This document shows, in pieces, positions 8,251 to 17,497 of a DNA stretch of 64,000 nucleotides (positions within the stretch are counted from its first letter, which is position 1; every line of letters starts with the position of its first letter). The DNA is from Microcoleus vaginatus PCC 9802 (GTDB lineage: Bacteria > Cyanobacteriota > Cyanobacteriia > Cyanobacteriales > Microcoleaceae): the NCBI GenBank assembly GCA_022701275.1, contig CP031740.1, positions 3,173,001 to 3,237,000 on the forward strand. The letters run 5' to 3'. A program made the position numbers and the translations under genes. Under the pieces are notes generated by a model, which did no database searches, was not told the DNA's origin, and saw only the letters and a list, made by a program, of their open reading frames with translations.

Positions 8251-9936
8251 TTAAGTTTTAATTAATTCCGAGGTGGTTCTCCACAGTTGCTCCAACCGAT
8301 TCGCCGGCATCGTCAAATACAAAACATCCCCCGTACTCAAACAACAATTCAGCAAAGCCCAGCCGTGGAGAGTTTGACACTTAGTTTCCACATAAAGAGG
8401 CACAAAATCCGCAGACTTAGCAGCATCTTGAATGCGGTGGCCGCAGAAAGGATGTTTTGGCGTAATCAATGTGGCCAAGCAAACCCATAGACTGTCAGCA
8501 GTCATTCCGTTGCCCAAAATTCTGCCTCCAATCGCCGCCGCCGCAAAAGCAGGAGCTGCCAATTCCGTCGGGTTCAAAACTCCTTCAAACTCAAAAACTT
8601 GCTGCACCATCAAAGCAAAATGTGGGTCTTGATTGCGGACAATAACTGATAGTTTTGGTGCCAATCCTTTAGCGCTCAAGGCAATTTCGACATTAGACAT
8701 ATCGCTGCTAGTTACCGCCAAAAGTGCTGCCGCTTGCTTAACATTAGCAGCTTCCAGAGTTGCGGGCAAACTAGCACTTCCCTGAATGACCGGAATTTTC
8801 ATTGAGCGAGCCGTGCTCAGAAACCGGCAGTTCGGATCTTGCTCGATCGCCACAATATCGTAACCGTTAGTGTGCAGTTCTTTAGCAATTTGGATGCCAA
8901 TTCCTCCGAGTCCGCAAATAATGTAATGATTGCGCTGCGGAACTCGCGCCACATCCCAATATTCGGTAAAGCGAGTTCCCAATACATAATCGTTGAGCAG
9001 TGCGTAGCAGATGCCGATGATGCCGGCTCCAACTAACATCATCACAACTGTAAATAGTTTAATGCTTTCAGGAGCTTGTTCCGCCACTTTTTCATGGCCT
9101 CCGGCTCCGGTAATCATCCCTACTGAAAAATAGAGAGAATCGACAATTGAGATATTATCGTCAACACAAATATAGGTAGCAGTAGCAACGGCAATCATTG
9201 ACAGCAGCGTCAGTACAACAATTACTGCTGCTTGGCTGTGCTGCTGAAATCTGTGCAGCCTAGTTAATGTTTTGAGCAGTTTTTGAGTTAAAGTTTTTTG
9301 GGGGCTGTGGATAGTCGGCTGAGTGGCAACAATTAGCCGATCGCCCTGCTGACACTGCCGATCGGCAAGCACCGCCGATACTAAATCAGTTTTGTTAGCA
9401 GCCGGCAGATAATAAATCAACATTCGCGATCGATCGTCCCACAAATCGCTCAGTTTTCGGTTTTTCCAAGGATGTGTTTCATCGATATATTCTTCGTGAA
9501 TCGGCCAAGTGCGATCGAACAAACGCAACTGTCCGATCGCCTGACTTCCGAGAGCCGCAAAGGCAAAAACGGGAGCAGCCAATGATGAAACGCTCATGGA
9601 AGTGTGATCGGGCAAAGTGTGGTCAATCCTGTCGCCCAAGCTAGTATTGAACAATCTGTTGATGATGCGAATCTGAGGATTGAGAATCCTCGCCTGCATC
9701 AAAATTGCCAAATTCACAGCATCATCGTCTCCTGCAATTACTAAAGTGTGAGCGTTTTGAATGCCAGCCGCCAACAAGGTAGAAGCTGCTTGCAAATTGC
9801 CGACAACCACATCAGAAGTTTCGCCGCGAATTGGGCGATCGCTAATACCAACCACAATCGCTCCTTGCTGTCTCAACAAACAAAAAATCTTGTGTCCCGT
9901 GTGGCCCAACCCGCAAACAATGATTCGAGGTTTCAT
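8251..9936 (-). CDS. two-RCK, two-helix channel-like NAD-binding protein
   Basis: This 561-residue protein begins with a TrkA-N/RCK Rossmann domain (GLGHTG at 9-14). A linker follows, then two transmembrane helices (about 236-257 and 293-315) with a pore-like loop between them, and a second RCK domain (GLGGIG at 342-347) with a TrkA-C-like tail. The order resembles ligand-gated potassium channels. The loop, however, reads SVGMITGAGGHE instead of the usual TVGYGD filter, so ion selectivity cannot be assumed. It is a single gene ending close to the amidase on the same strand. Potassium or cation transport regulated by NAD(H) or nucleotides is the most likely role. Confidence 0.75.
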   Translation of the reverse strand: MKPRIIVCGLGHTGHKIFCLLRQQGAIVVGISDRPIRGETSDVVVGNLQAASTLLAAGIQNAHTLVIAGDDDAVNLAILMQARILNPQIRIINRLFNTSLGDRIDHTLPDHTSMSVSSLAAPVFAFAALGSQAIGQLRLFDRTWPIHEEYIDETHPWKNRKLSDLWDDRSRMLIYYLPAANKTDLVSAVLADRQCQQGDRLIVATQPTIHSPQKTLTQKLLKTLTRLHRFQQHSQAAVIVVLTLLSMIAVATATYICVDDNISIVDSLYFSVGMITGAGGHEKVAEQAPESIKLFTVVMMLVGAGIIGICYALLNDYVLGTRFTEYWDVARVPQRNHYIICGLGGIGIQIAKELHTNGYDIVAIEQDPNCRFLSTARSMKIPVIQGSASLPATLEAANVKQAAALLAVTSSDMSNVEIALSAKGLAPKLSVIVRNQDPHFALMVQQVFEFEGVLNPTELAAPAFAAAAIGGRILGNGMTADSLWVCLATLITPKHPFCGHRIQDAAKSADFVPLYVETKCQTLHGWALLNCCLSTGDVLYLTMPANRLEQLWRTTSELIKT

Positions 9937-10063
9937 AAAAATTTATTGGCCAGCCAATTTCGGAGCTGTCCTTGTAGTTTTACTTACCATTGTTGACTGC
10001 TCTGGCTTTGAAGAATGTAGCTAAAAACACTATCTAGGATGCTTGTGCCGCAGTGGCCTCGAA

Positions 10064-10150
10064 GTTTTGCAACAAGGAAAGGACAGTGCCATGTCTCTAA
10101 AGCCACGTTCCCAAGTTTTGAAACAAGGACACAGCAGTGCCCTGTACCTA
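10064..10150. repeat. direct repeat of a CAGTGCC-containing unit
   Basis: Two related units, each of the form GTTTTG.AACAAGGA followed by CAGTGCC.TGT, lie side by side in the roughly 370-base gap between the channel-like gene and the COP23 gene. No gene was found in this gap. Confidence 0.6.
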
Positions 10151-10229
10151 CAGATATGAGGTGCAACTAACCTAATTTAAGATTTGAAAAATATCCGGGT
10201 GCGACACCCAACCAGCAGAAATTGAATAG

Positions 10230-10258
10230 GTAGGGACATGACACTGCCCTGTCCCTAC
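10230..10258. repeat. GTAGGGACA inverted repeat before the COP23 gene
   Basis: GTAGGGACA (10230-10238) and TGTCCCTAC (10250-10258) pair exactly, with TGACACTGCCC between them. The ACTGCCCTGTCC sequence is the reverse form of the unit at 10064-10150. Confidence 0.65.
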
Positions 10259-10307
10259 AACTATGACTTCCTACATAAATTTAGCTGCCTTAGCGGCAGG
10301 AGTTATT

Positions 10308-10919
10308 ATGAAATTGACTGCACCCTTATTAGCATCCGCTTTAGTGTTCGCCGGTACTGTCGCCTTTGCAAGCCAAGTGCAAGCAGCTACCAGCAACTCT
10401 GGGAATAGCACTAGAACAACATTTCAGTGCGTTACTTCCGGCCGAAATTTTGTCACAATTGCGCGCCGGGGAAATGTCACGACAGATCCAATGATTCTGT
10501 GGAAATCTACCGAGTTCGGCCGCGAATATACACCTTGGCAGCGCTGTCAAATTGTTTCCAATAGATTAACCAAAGCTGTTGCCCAGAATGGCGGAAGATT
10601 GAGCAACTTGCAGTTAACAACAGGAATTGTTAATAACTTGCCCGTAGTTTGTTACGTGAACGGACGGGGGCGCTGCAACTCTCAAAATCTGCTGTTCACC
10701 CTAGACAAGCGAAATGCTAAAAATCCCGGTGATGCTTTAACGAGATTGATTAATTTTGCCCAAGACGGCAGCGGGCCAGTTACAACGTTCAGAACCGGAG
10801 CTCCATCGTCTGTACCGCAGTTTGTTCCCTTTGGAGATATGGTCGATCGAGCTTTTAATTCTCCAAACAATAAACCGTCAGTTCCTGTAGCAAAACCGCA
10901 GGGCGATCGGGGTATTTAA
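10308..10919 (+). CDS. COP23-domain exported protein
   Basis: The protein has 203 residues from the ATG at 10308, which is preceded by GGCAGGAG. An upstream ATG at 10263 would bury the signal peptide. The signal ends near QVQAA. The body matches the cyanobacterial COP23 domain: TTFQCVTSGRNFVTIARRG, then PWQRCQIVSNRL, LPVVCYVNGRGRC and NLLFTLD. Four cysteines in the mature protein could form two disulfides. COP23 was described as a circadian-oscillating membrane-associated polypeptide in Cyanothece-type cyanobacteria; its function is unknown. The tail is rich in Pro, Asn and Ser. It is a single gene. Confidence 0.85.
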   Translation: MKLTAPLLASALVFAGTVAFASQVQAATSNSGNSTRTTFQCVTSGRNFVTIARRGNVTTDPMILWKSTEFGREYTPWQRCQIVSNRLTKAVAQNGGRLSNLQLTTGIVNNLPVVCYVNGRGRCNSQNLLFTLDKRNAKNPGDALTRLINFAQDGSGPVTTFRTGAPSSVPQFVPFGDMVDRAFNSPNNKPSVPVAKPQGDRGI

Positions 10920-10949
10920 TCTCCACTTCTACTCGTTATCTACTCGTTA

Positions 10950-11056
10950 CCAGGCAGAGCCTGGTAACACCGATCCGGAGGCTCTGCCTCCAATTTTCAT
11001 GGAAGCTGGCGAGGCAGAGCCTCTGGATATCGGTTCCCAGGCAGAGCCTAGGAACC
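10950..11056. repeat. AGGCAGAGCCT palindrome cluster
   Basis: Four copies of the palindrome-like core (C)AGGCAGAGCCT or its partner GGAGGCTCTGCCTCC occur in about 100 bases between the COP23 gene and the end of the chelatase gene. It is another small interspersed repeat family. Confidence 0.75.
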
Positions 11057-11071
11057 AGTTAACTAAAAAAA

Positions 11072-14000
11072 CTACACTGTCACCCCTTCAATTTTCTCAT
11101 CAGTTAACTCATACAACTCGCGCAACTGCTGCAACTTATCCGCATCCGGCAGCCAAAAACCCCGGCCGTTAGCCTCCAACATTCTGCCGACTATATTGCG
11201 AAAAGCTTCAGGATTTGCCTCCCGCAACTTCTGCGCCATTTCCCGATCTAAAGCATAAGTATCAGCCGCCTGATCGTAAACCCAACCATCAGTAAAATCA
11301 GCCGTTCCGCCCCAACCAATTAACGCCGTCATGCGCTGCGAAATTTCATAAGCGCCGCCCGAACCTTGATTGACCATCGCGTTAGCCCACTTAGGATTTA
11401 GCAACTTAGTTCGATATTCCAAGCGCAGCAAATCTTCTAAATTGCGCGGCGTTGTATCCTGAGAAAAACTTTCTACAAAACTCGTGTTAACCTTTTTGCC
11501 GCGCTGCTTTTCTGCGGCTTTCTTCAAACCGCCAGTATTCGCATAATACTCTTGAATATCAGTCAAACCGTATTCAACAGAATCAATTTCTTGAATTATG
11601 CGATCGCACCCTTGCAACAACTGAGTCAAAACCTCCGGCCTCGCTTCCCCCTTATCCTTCCTCCCGTAACTAAAAACATTGCGACTTTCCCAAGTTTTCC
11701 CCAACTCATCCCCCGATTCCCAACTACCATCAACAACCCTATCGTTAACCAAAGAACCAAAATCCCCAGCCGGATTAGAAAACAACCTTGCCGAATAATT
11801 CTGCACACCTTGTCCCTGCAAAATTAAAGCGTGTTTGCGAATAAAATTCTCCGATTCCGGTTCATCAGCATCCGCCGCGCGCCCAAACAAATCGTCCAAC
11901 AACTCAATAATATTCACAAAGCTATCACGGAAAATCCCAGAAAGATTTCCCAACACATCAATCCGGGGATGACCGACATCAGCTAACGGTTTTAATTCAT
12001 AGCGAACAATGCGGCCAGTACCTTCTTTAAGAGGTTCAGCACCCACCAATTCTAGCAGAATTCCAATAGATTCGCCCCGCGTTTTAATCGCATCCAAACC
12101 CCACAACATCACCGCCACCGTCTCAGGATAATTCCCCTGTTCCTCAACGTGCTTCTCAATAATTTTCCGAGCAATTTCGCGCCCCCTTTCATAAGCCGCC
12201 GGAGAAGGCATCCGATAAGGGTCTAAAGCGTGAATATTCCGACCAGTTGGCAACACCCCAGCCCCATCCCGCAACAAATCCCCGCCCGGTGCAGGCAGAA
12301 TATATTCCCCATTCAAACCCCGCATAAGATTAGTCAACTCATCCGTCGTTTGCAACAACAAATTCCGCACTAACAAACCCTCCTCAAAAGCCCCATCAAA
12401 CCCCTCTTGTGGCACAGGCATCTTGCCTGTGCTTGTTTGTGGCACAGGCATCTTGCCTGTGCTTGCTTGCGAAACAATTGCTTTCACCTGTTCCTCCGAC
12501 AACCTATCCCCAAAATAAGCCTCAAGATAAGAGGTCATTTCCTCAGAATTAGGCGGTTCCCCGAGAACGTGCAAACCAGAAGAAAACAAGCGACATTCCA
12601 CCACCTGCAAATACTCGTAAAGCTTCACCAAATAGCGGTGAAAAACATCAGGACTGAACATTCCCACATTCTCAAAACTAAAAGCAATCCCCAACTTGCG
12701 AGCCTCATCAAACGGACAATCAGCCTCCAAACCGCTATCTAAAATTGTCTTGCAAATAGCCTCTTTCAGCACATAATTCTTTGCCGTATCTTCCCGATAT
12801 TCGGCAATCAAATCCCGCAAAGCCATCAATTCCTTGTACAAGCCCGCGCGGCCGTAGGGCGGCACGTTGTGAGAAATCAAAACACCGTAACCGCGCCGTT
12901 TTGCTAACATCGATTCCGAGGGATTGTTGGCGGCATAGATATAAAGATTCGGCAAACTTCCCAACAAAATATCCGACCAAGAATAGCCAGTATTTCCCAG
13001 AGGAGAACCTGGCAACCATTCCACCGTGCCGTGCATTCCGAAGTGAACCACAGCATCAGCTTGCAAATCATTTTGCAGCCACTTGTAAAAAGCAGCGTAT
13101 TGAGGGTGAGGTGTCAAATCGCGATCGAACATTAAGCGCATCGGATCGCCCGAAATTCCCAGCGGCGGCTGCAAACCTATCCAAACATTCCCCAGTTGAA
13201 TGCCACCGATTAGGAACTCGTCGCCGTCTGTCTTAATGCCAGTACCAGTCAGAGATTCCCACTGTTTTTCGATACGACTTGTTAACAGATAGCCCAGCCA
13301 TTTTTCTAAAGTTTTGACATTAACAGTCTCTTTTGTGGTACGGGCATCTTGCCCGTCACAAGTAGGTTCATCCGCCTCTTTCACCCTGCGAATTAACTCC
13401 TCACCGTCAGCCGGAATTTTTCCAACTGTATAACCTGCTGCTTGAAGTTTGTGCAGGAAATTTAGCAGCGATTTCGGTACATTTAATAAAGCAGCCGTAC
13501 CAGCCGCACCGTAACCGGGAGGAAACCCGTAGAGAATAATCGCAATTTTCCTTTCAGATGGCGGAGTCTGGCGCAATTTCACCCAATTATTAATTCTACT
13601 TGTCAGGCGTTTGGCGCGATCGGGCACCAGATAAATATCCTCACCCACCAAACCGCCTAGGGGAACAGGATCGATCGCGCCATCCAACTCCGGCAAAGCA
13701 TACAATACCACACTTTGCAAACCTCCAATCCCCTGACGAGTCCAAGAATGGATATCCTGAATCAGCAGAGGTGCGGACACAAAATAAGGTACATTTTTAG
13801 CAGTTAAAATCCGCTTAGCAACTTCCACCTGCCTTCCACCCTCCATCGAACCAGCAGGCCCGCCAACCAAAGGAAAGCCAATAGTAGAAACAATCGCATC
13901 AACTTCCACAGCATCTTTAGAAAGCGAGAGAGTTTCAATATTGCCTTGTTTTCGCCGCGCAGTTTCATCAGCAGTCGTCATCCAATCCCGCACCGCCACA

Positions 14001-15010
14001 TGGCCTTCAACGCCATTGATAAAAATCGGCAAAGGCACAATTCCCGCATCTTCAAAATAGCGAATTAATTGAGGAATATAAGGCTGCTTGGTGATAACGT
14101 GTTTGCGGTAAAGCAAAATTCCCACAACAGGGGATTTTACTTGATCTGAATTTGGAAACCCATTGGTTCCAAACTTTGTGGAACGGGCATCTTGCCCGTT
14201 ACAAACCTGGTCAGAAATTTGAGACAAATTTGTCTCAAATTTTGTGGAACGGGCATCTTGCCCGTTATAACCCTTTCTATCAAGATGTCTAGCCTCTTTT
14301 GTGGAACGGGCATCTTGCCCGCCCCTAGCACTTTGATGACTCAGATACCAATCCAAATATTGCCGAGGCGATTCAAAATAACCATTATAATGGGGATGCA
14401 ATAAACCCATATTGGGAGTTTCCACAGGCGGCGGAATTTCTGCAACCTTCAGCCCCAAATACTTTTCGGCAATAATCCAAAACATCGACACAACATTATC
14501 CGCCCCGCCCGCATTCCAGTAACCATAAATAATCAGCCAGTTTCGCAAATCCTGCACTTTTTGCACCGGCACATATTTTAATAATTTCGGCCCAACCTTC
14601 AAAAAGCTGATATAACCAGCCAGCTTATCTTCTTCTCGCCCATTGCTAAACTTATCCAGAATAAACTTAACCGGTTTCGGCATTCCCTTCGGTTTGTCGC
14701 CAATTTTAAAAGCGCCGATTTGAGTAAGACTCATCAATTCCAAAGCCGACTCAAAAACCAGGCGAATCGGAATATTCTGCACCCTTTCCCGCAGCCACAT
14801 TACCGCATCGTAATCAAACAGCAAACTCCCGAAAAACACATCAGCATTCGAGAGGGCGGCTGCTACAGCGTTGGGTTCGTCTACGAGGGCGCGATCGCTA
14901 AAAACGCGCACTTCCAATCCCTGACACCCAGAAACAGCCAACTCGGCAGCTTTGCGGTACAAATCAGCATTAAAAGATTCAAACCCTGCAATTAAGACAA
15001 TGCGTTTCAC
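11072..15010 (-). CDS. magnesium chelatase subunit H family protein (ChlH/BchH-type)
   Basis: This 1312-residue protein belongs to the ChlH/BchH/CobN large chelatase family, whose members insert Mg or Co into tetrapyrroles with ATP-driven partner subunits. The N-terminus (VLIAGFES, NADVFFGSLLFDYDAV, PKLLKYVPVQKVQD) matches the DUF3479-type domain of ChlH, which CobN lacks. Later blocks VVHFGMHGTVEWLPG, GLDAIKTRGESIG and ALIGWGGTADF are typical of the catalytic core. In cyanobacteria, a shorter paralogue often accompanies the main ChlH, and this looks like that paralogue. Four separate sites carry palindromic repeats in frame (peptides such as GQDARSTK and TGKMPVPQ), which lengthen the protein. 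It is divergent from the CbiG-CobJ gene. Corrinoid rather than chlorophyll use cannot be excluded. Confidence 0.82.
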   Translation of the reverse strand: MKRIVLIAGFESFNADLYRKAAELAVSGCQGLEVRVFSDRALVDEPNAVAAALSNADVFFGSLLFDYDAVMWLRERVQNIPIRLVFESALELMSLTQIGAFKIGDKPKGMPKPVKFILDKFSNGREEDKLAGYISFLKVGPKLLKYVPVQKVQDLRNWLIIYGYWNAGGADNVVSMFWIIAEKYLGLKVAEIPPPVETPNMGLLHPHYNGYFESPRQYLDWYLSHQSARGGQDARSTKEARHLDRKGYNGQDARSTKFETNLSQISDQVCNGQDARSTKFGTNGFPNSDQVKSPVVGILLYRKHVITKQPYIPQLIRYFEDAGIVPLPIFINGVEGHVAVRDWMTTADETARRKQGNIETLSLSKDAVEVDAIVSTIGFPLVGGPAGSMEGGRQVEVAKRILTAKNVPYFVSAPLLIQDIHSWTRQGIGGLQSVVLYALPELDGAIDPVPLGGLVGEDIYLVPDRAKRLTSRINNWVKLRQTPPSERKIAIILYGFPPGYGAAGTAALLNVPKSLLNFLHKLQAAGYTVGKIPADGEELIRRVKEADEPTCDGQDARTTKETVNVKTLEKWLGYLLTSRIEKQWESLTGTGIKTDGDEFLIGGIQLGNVWIGLQPPLGISGDPMRLMFDRDLTPHPQYAAFYKWLQNDLQADAVVHFGMHGTVEWLPGSPLGNTGYSWSDILLGSLPNLYIYAANNPSESMLAKRRGYGVLISHNVPPYGRAGLYKELMALRDLIAEYREDTAKNYVLKEAICKTILDSGLEADCPFDEARKLGIAFSFENVGMFSPDVFHRYLVKLYEYLQVVECRLFSSGLHVLGEPPNSEEMTSYLEAYFGDRLSEEQVKAIVSQASTGKMPVPQTSTGKMPVPQEGFDGAFEEGLLVRNLLLQTTDELTNLMRGLNGEYILPAPGGDLLRDGAGVLPTGRNIHALDPYRMPSPAAYERGREIARKIIEKHVEEQGNYPETVAVMLWGLDAIKTRGESIGILLELVGAEPLKEGTGRIVRYELKPLADVGHPRIDVLGNLSGIFRDSFVNIIELLDDLFGRAADADEPESENFIRKHALILQGQGVQNYSARLFSNPAGDFGSLVNDRVVDGSWESGDELGKTWESRNVFSYGRKDKGEARPEVLTQLLQGCDRIIQEIDSVEYGLTDIQEYYANTGGLKKAAEKQRGKKVNTSFVESFSQDTTPRNLEDLLRLEYRTKLLNPKWANAMVNQGSGGAYEISQRMTALIGWGGTADFTDGWVYDQAADTYALDREMAQKLREANPEAFRNIVGRMLEANGRGFWLPDADKLQQLRELYELTDEKIEGVTV
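12405..12466. repeat. two tandem AAGATGCC palindromes inside the chelatase gene
   Basis: The unit TTGTGGCACAGGCATCTTGC continuing CTGTGCTT occurs twice head to tail (about 12407-12434 and 12437-12464). Read on the coding strand it gives STGKMPVPQ twice. The length keeps the frame. Confidence 0.88.
13331..13364. repeat. AAGATGCC palindrome inside the chelatase gene
   Basis: TTTTGTGGTACGGGCATCTT followed by GCCCGTCACAAG is one in-frame copy encoding DGQDARTTKE. It lies in a charged linker of the protein. Confidence 0.85.
14172..14328. repeat. three spaced AAGATGCC palindromes inside the chelatase gene
   Basis: Copies lie at about 14174-14206, 14240-14272 and 14296-14325, each built on TTTGTGGAACGGGCATCTTG. 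Each gives the peptide GQDARSTK on the coding strand. An extra inverted repeat AATTTGAGACAAA/TTTGTCTCAAATT lies between the first two copies. Together they add roughly 50 residues between the N-terminal domain and the next conserved block. Confidence 0.88.
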
Positions 15011-15062
15011 AGCCCTACCTCGAAATATTTGCTTCTTTTAATGATAGACTAATTGCAGAAAA

Positions 15063-15090
15063 GCACAGGCAAGATGCCTGTGCCACTTCC
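15063..15090. repeat. extragenic AAGATGCC palindrome
   Basis: GCACAGGCAAGATGCCTGTG followed by CCAC is a copy of the family found inside the adjacent chelatase gene. It lies between the two divergent start codons at 15010 and 15220. Confidence 0.85.
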
Positions 15091-15219
15091 AGACAGAACA
15101 ACACAAAAGATAAACTTCTTCCTTCTCTTTCTTCGCGCCCTTCGCGCCTTCGCGGTTCGTCAAATCTAAGAAAATATTAAAATAATCAGACCAATCCAAA
15201 CACAAGCATAATTAAAACA

Positions 15220-16974
15220 GTGAATCGAATTCCTCCCGCAATAGTTATATTAGGTCAAAACAGCCTGCCGATCGCCAAAAAAATCTCCGCACATTTCCCC
15301 GGTTCCCAGATTTACGGTTTAATCGATCGCACGAACGACGCAGACATCAACTTTAGCAACTTCGGCGAAACATTGCGGGAATTATTTGCCACAGAAACCC
15401 CAATTATCGCTATCTGCGCCGCCGGAATAATCATCCGCACCCTCGCCCCGCTGCTGTCAGACAAACGCGCCGAACCGCCAGTTTTAGCCGTCGCAGAAGA
15501 CGGAAGCGCCGTCGTACCGCTGCTGGGCGGTTTGCACGGCGTTAATGATTTGGCCAGAGAGATTGCAGCAGCCCTCGGCGTACAGCCTGCAATTACCACA
15601 ACCGGAGATATCCGCTTTCGCACTGCGCTGTTGAGTCCTCCCCAAGGCTATTCTTTGGCGAATCCAGAAGATGCGAAGACTTTTATTTCAAATTTGCTCG
15701 CCGGGGCCAAAGTACGCCTAGAAGGTGCTGCAAGCTGGCTTTCCGAGAGCAATTTGCCGATCGCCCCCGACGCCCAATTAACTATCCGCGTCACCGAAAA
15801 AGCAATTGCGCCGACGCCAGATTGTTTGGTTTACCATCCGCAAATTGCAGCAGTTGCACTCGCGAATCTATCGAATATTCAGCCAGAAATAGCCCTGTAT
15901 TGCGTGCAGGAATTACTGGCAAAAACAAATTTAGCAGCAGCTTCTGTTGCTGGATTTTTTGCATTAAAACATGAGATGGGAAATCCGGCACTTGAAGCAG
16001 TTTCACAATATTTTAAAGTCCCCGTCCGCTTTTTCAATCTCTCCGAACTTGTCGAATTAGACTCAATTGGATTCATCGAAAATAAGGCTGCACAAATTGC
16101 CCTGACAGCAGCAGGTGCAAACAGTCAGTTAATCGAATGCGATCGCACTTTATCCCTGAATTGCGCGCTCGCCCTGGCCGCCGAGCCCATAAATGCTAGC
16201 GCGATCGGAATTAGCCGCGGCCAACTCGCGATCGTCGGTACGGGCCCTGGAGGCGCGGCCTGGATGTCCCCGGAAGTTAAGGAAATTCTGCGCGAAGCCA
16301 CGGATTGGGTGGGTTACAAGTTCTATCTCGACTTAGCCGGAACCCTCCGGGAAGGACAAAAGCGGCACGATTCCGACAACCGCGAAGAGATCGATCGCGC
16401 CCGTTTTGCCCTAGATTTAGCAGCATCGGGTCAATCTGTAGCTGTGGTTTCGTCGGGAGATCCGGGTATTTTTGCGATGGCGGCGGCGGTGTTTGAGGCG
16501 ATCGACTTTGATGCCAAACCCGAATGGCAAGGCATCGATATTCGGGTGGCACCGGGCATTTCAGCCATGCAGGCGGCCGCTGCTGCGATCGGAGCACCCC
16601 TCGGACACGATTTTTGCGTGATTTCGCTTTCGGATATTCTCAAGCCTTGGGAGGTCATTGAACAGCGGATTGCGGCCGCTGCGATCGCAGATTTCGCGCT
16701 CGCATTTTACAATCCGATCTCGAAACAGCGGATTTGGCAACTCTCAAGGGCGATCGAGATTTTGTTGCAAAGTCGCGATGCTAATACCCCCGTCATATTG
16801 GGGCGAAACCTCGGCCGGCCCGGTCAATCTGTGCGCGTTTGCACCCTCGGCGAATTCCAGCCAGAAGATGCAGACATGAGAACTTTAGTGATTGTCGGTT
16901 CGAGTCAAACTCGGATTATTCCCCGCAAATATGGAGATGTTTGGGTTTACACGCCACGCAGGTACGACAAATAA
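15220..16974 (+). CDS. cobJ: CbiG-CobJ fusion: cobalt-precorrin-5A hydrolase / precorrin-3B C17-methyltransferase
   Basis: This is a 584-residue two-domain enzyme of corrin ring synthesis. Residues of about 1-325 are CbiG-like (ICAAGIIIRTLAPLLSDK, then LLGGLHGVNDLAREIA and the C-terminal AGFFALKHE), which opens the delta-lactone ring of cobalt-precorrin-5A and releases acetaldehyde. From about 335 the SAM-dependent CobJ/CbiH methyltransferase follows, with the GTGPGG start loop and VVSSGDPGIFAM, FYNPISKQR and TLVIVGSS blocks. It contracts the ring and methylates C17. The start is GTG at 15220. This fusion is common in cyanobacteria. It is divergent from the chelatase gene. Confidence 0.92.
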   Translation: MNRIPPAIVILGQNSLPIAKKISAHFPGSQIYGLIDRTNDADINFSNFGETLRELFATETPIIAICAAGIIIRTLAPLLSDKRAEPPVLAVAEDGSAVVPLLGGLHGVNDLAREIAAALGVQPAITTTGDIRFRTALLSPPQGYSLANPEDAKTFISNLLAGAKVRLEGAASWLSESNLPIAPDAQLTIRVTEKAIAPTPDCLVYHPQIAAVALANLSNIQPEIALYCVQELLAKTNLAAASVAGFFALKHEMGNPALEAVSQYFKVPVRFFNLSELVELDSIGFIENKAAQIALTAAGANSQLIECDRTLSLNCALALAAEPINASAIGISRGQLAIVGTGPGGAAWMSPEVKEILREATDWVGYKFYLDLAGTLREGQKRHDSDNREEIDRARFALDLAASGQSVAVVSSGDPGIFAMAAAVFEAIDFDAKPEWQGIDIRVAPGISAMQAAAAAIGAPLGHDFCVISLSDILKPWEVIEQRIAAAAIADFALAFYNPISKQRIWQLSRAIEILLQSRDANTPVILGRNLGRPGQSVRVCTLGEFQPEDADMRTLVIVGSSQTRIIPRKYGDVWVYTPRRYDK

Positions 16975-17497
16975 GTAAAGCCGCAAAAACTTAGGAAATA
17001 AGCAATTGATTGAAAGCTAAATGACTTTGCCAAAGAGATGTTTTGATCTCGCTGGGGGGGTCTAGGTTAAGAAATGGTGGCGAATCACTCGATCGCGATC
17101 GACCTGTTATTTCATCTCATGGTTTTCACTCTCGATTCATCAGCGATCGCCTTTGATTACAGAAATCCTCGGTACTGAGGGATCTCGGCTTCCTGAAGCC
17201 GAGTTTCTCTGGCAGATATCGAGGGAATTTAGATACCGACTCAACCCAAGTCAGGATTTCAGCTTCTTTTTTGGATTTATATAATTTACATCTCAGGAAA
17301 CAAAAAAAAATTATATAGCCAGAATAGAATTAAGGGCGATCGAGGTCTGTTAAATTCCTTAATCCTACGATAATCCTACGGTTACAAAAAGAGGGTTTTC
17401 ACCTGGATGAGTCTTCTGTGTCTTTGGGTAGACCGAATTTTTTTTGTCTTTTGATAAGATTTCCTTAAACAAAGCTTAATAGAACAGTTAAAAGAAC
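16975..17497. other. gene-free region with a short hairpin
   Basis: No convincing gene was found in these 523 bases. The only clear structure is CTCGGCTT/AAGCCGAG (17184-17191 with 17196-17203, 4-base loop). It is not followed by a T run, so it is more likely a repeat than a terminator. The end of the region is AT-rich and may hold the promoter of the next gene. Confidence 0.6.
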
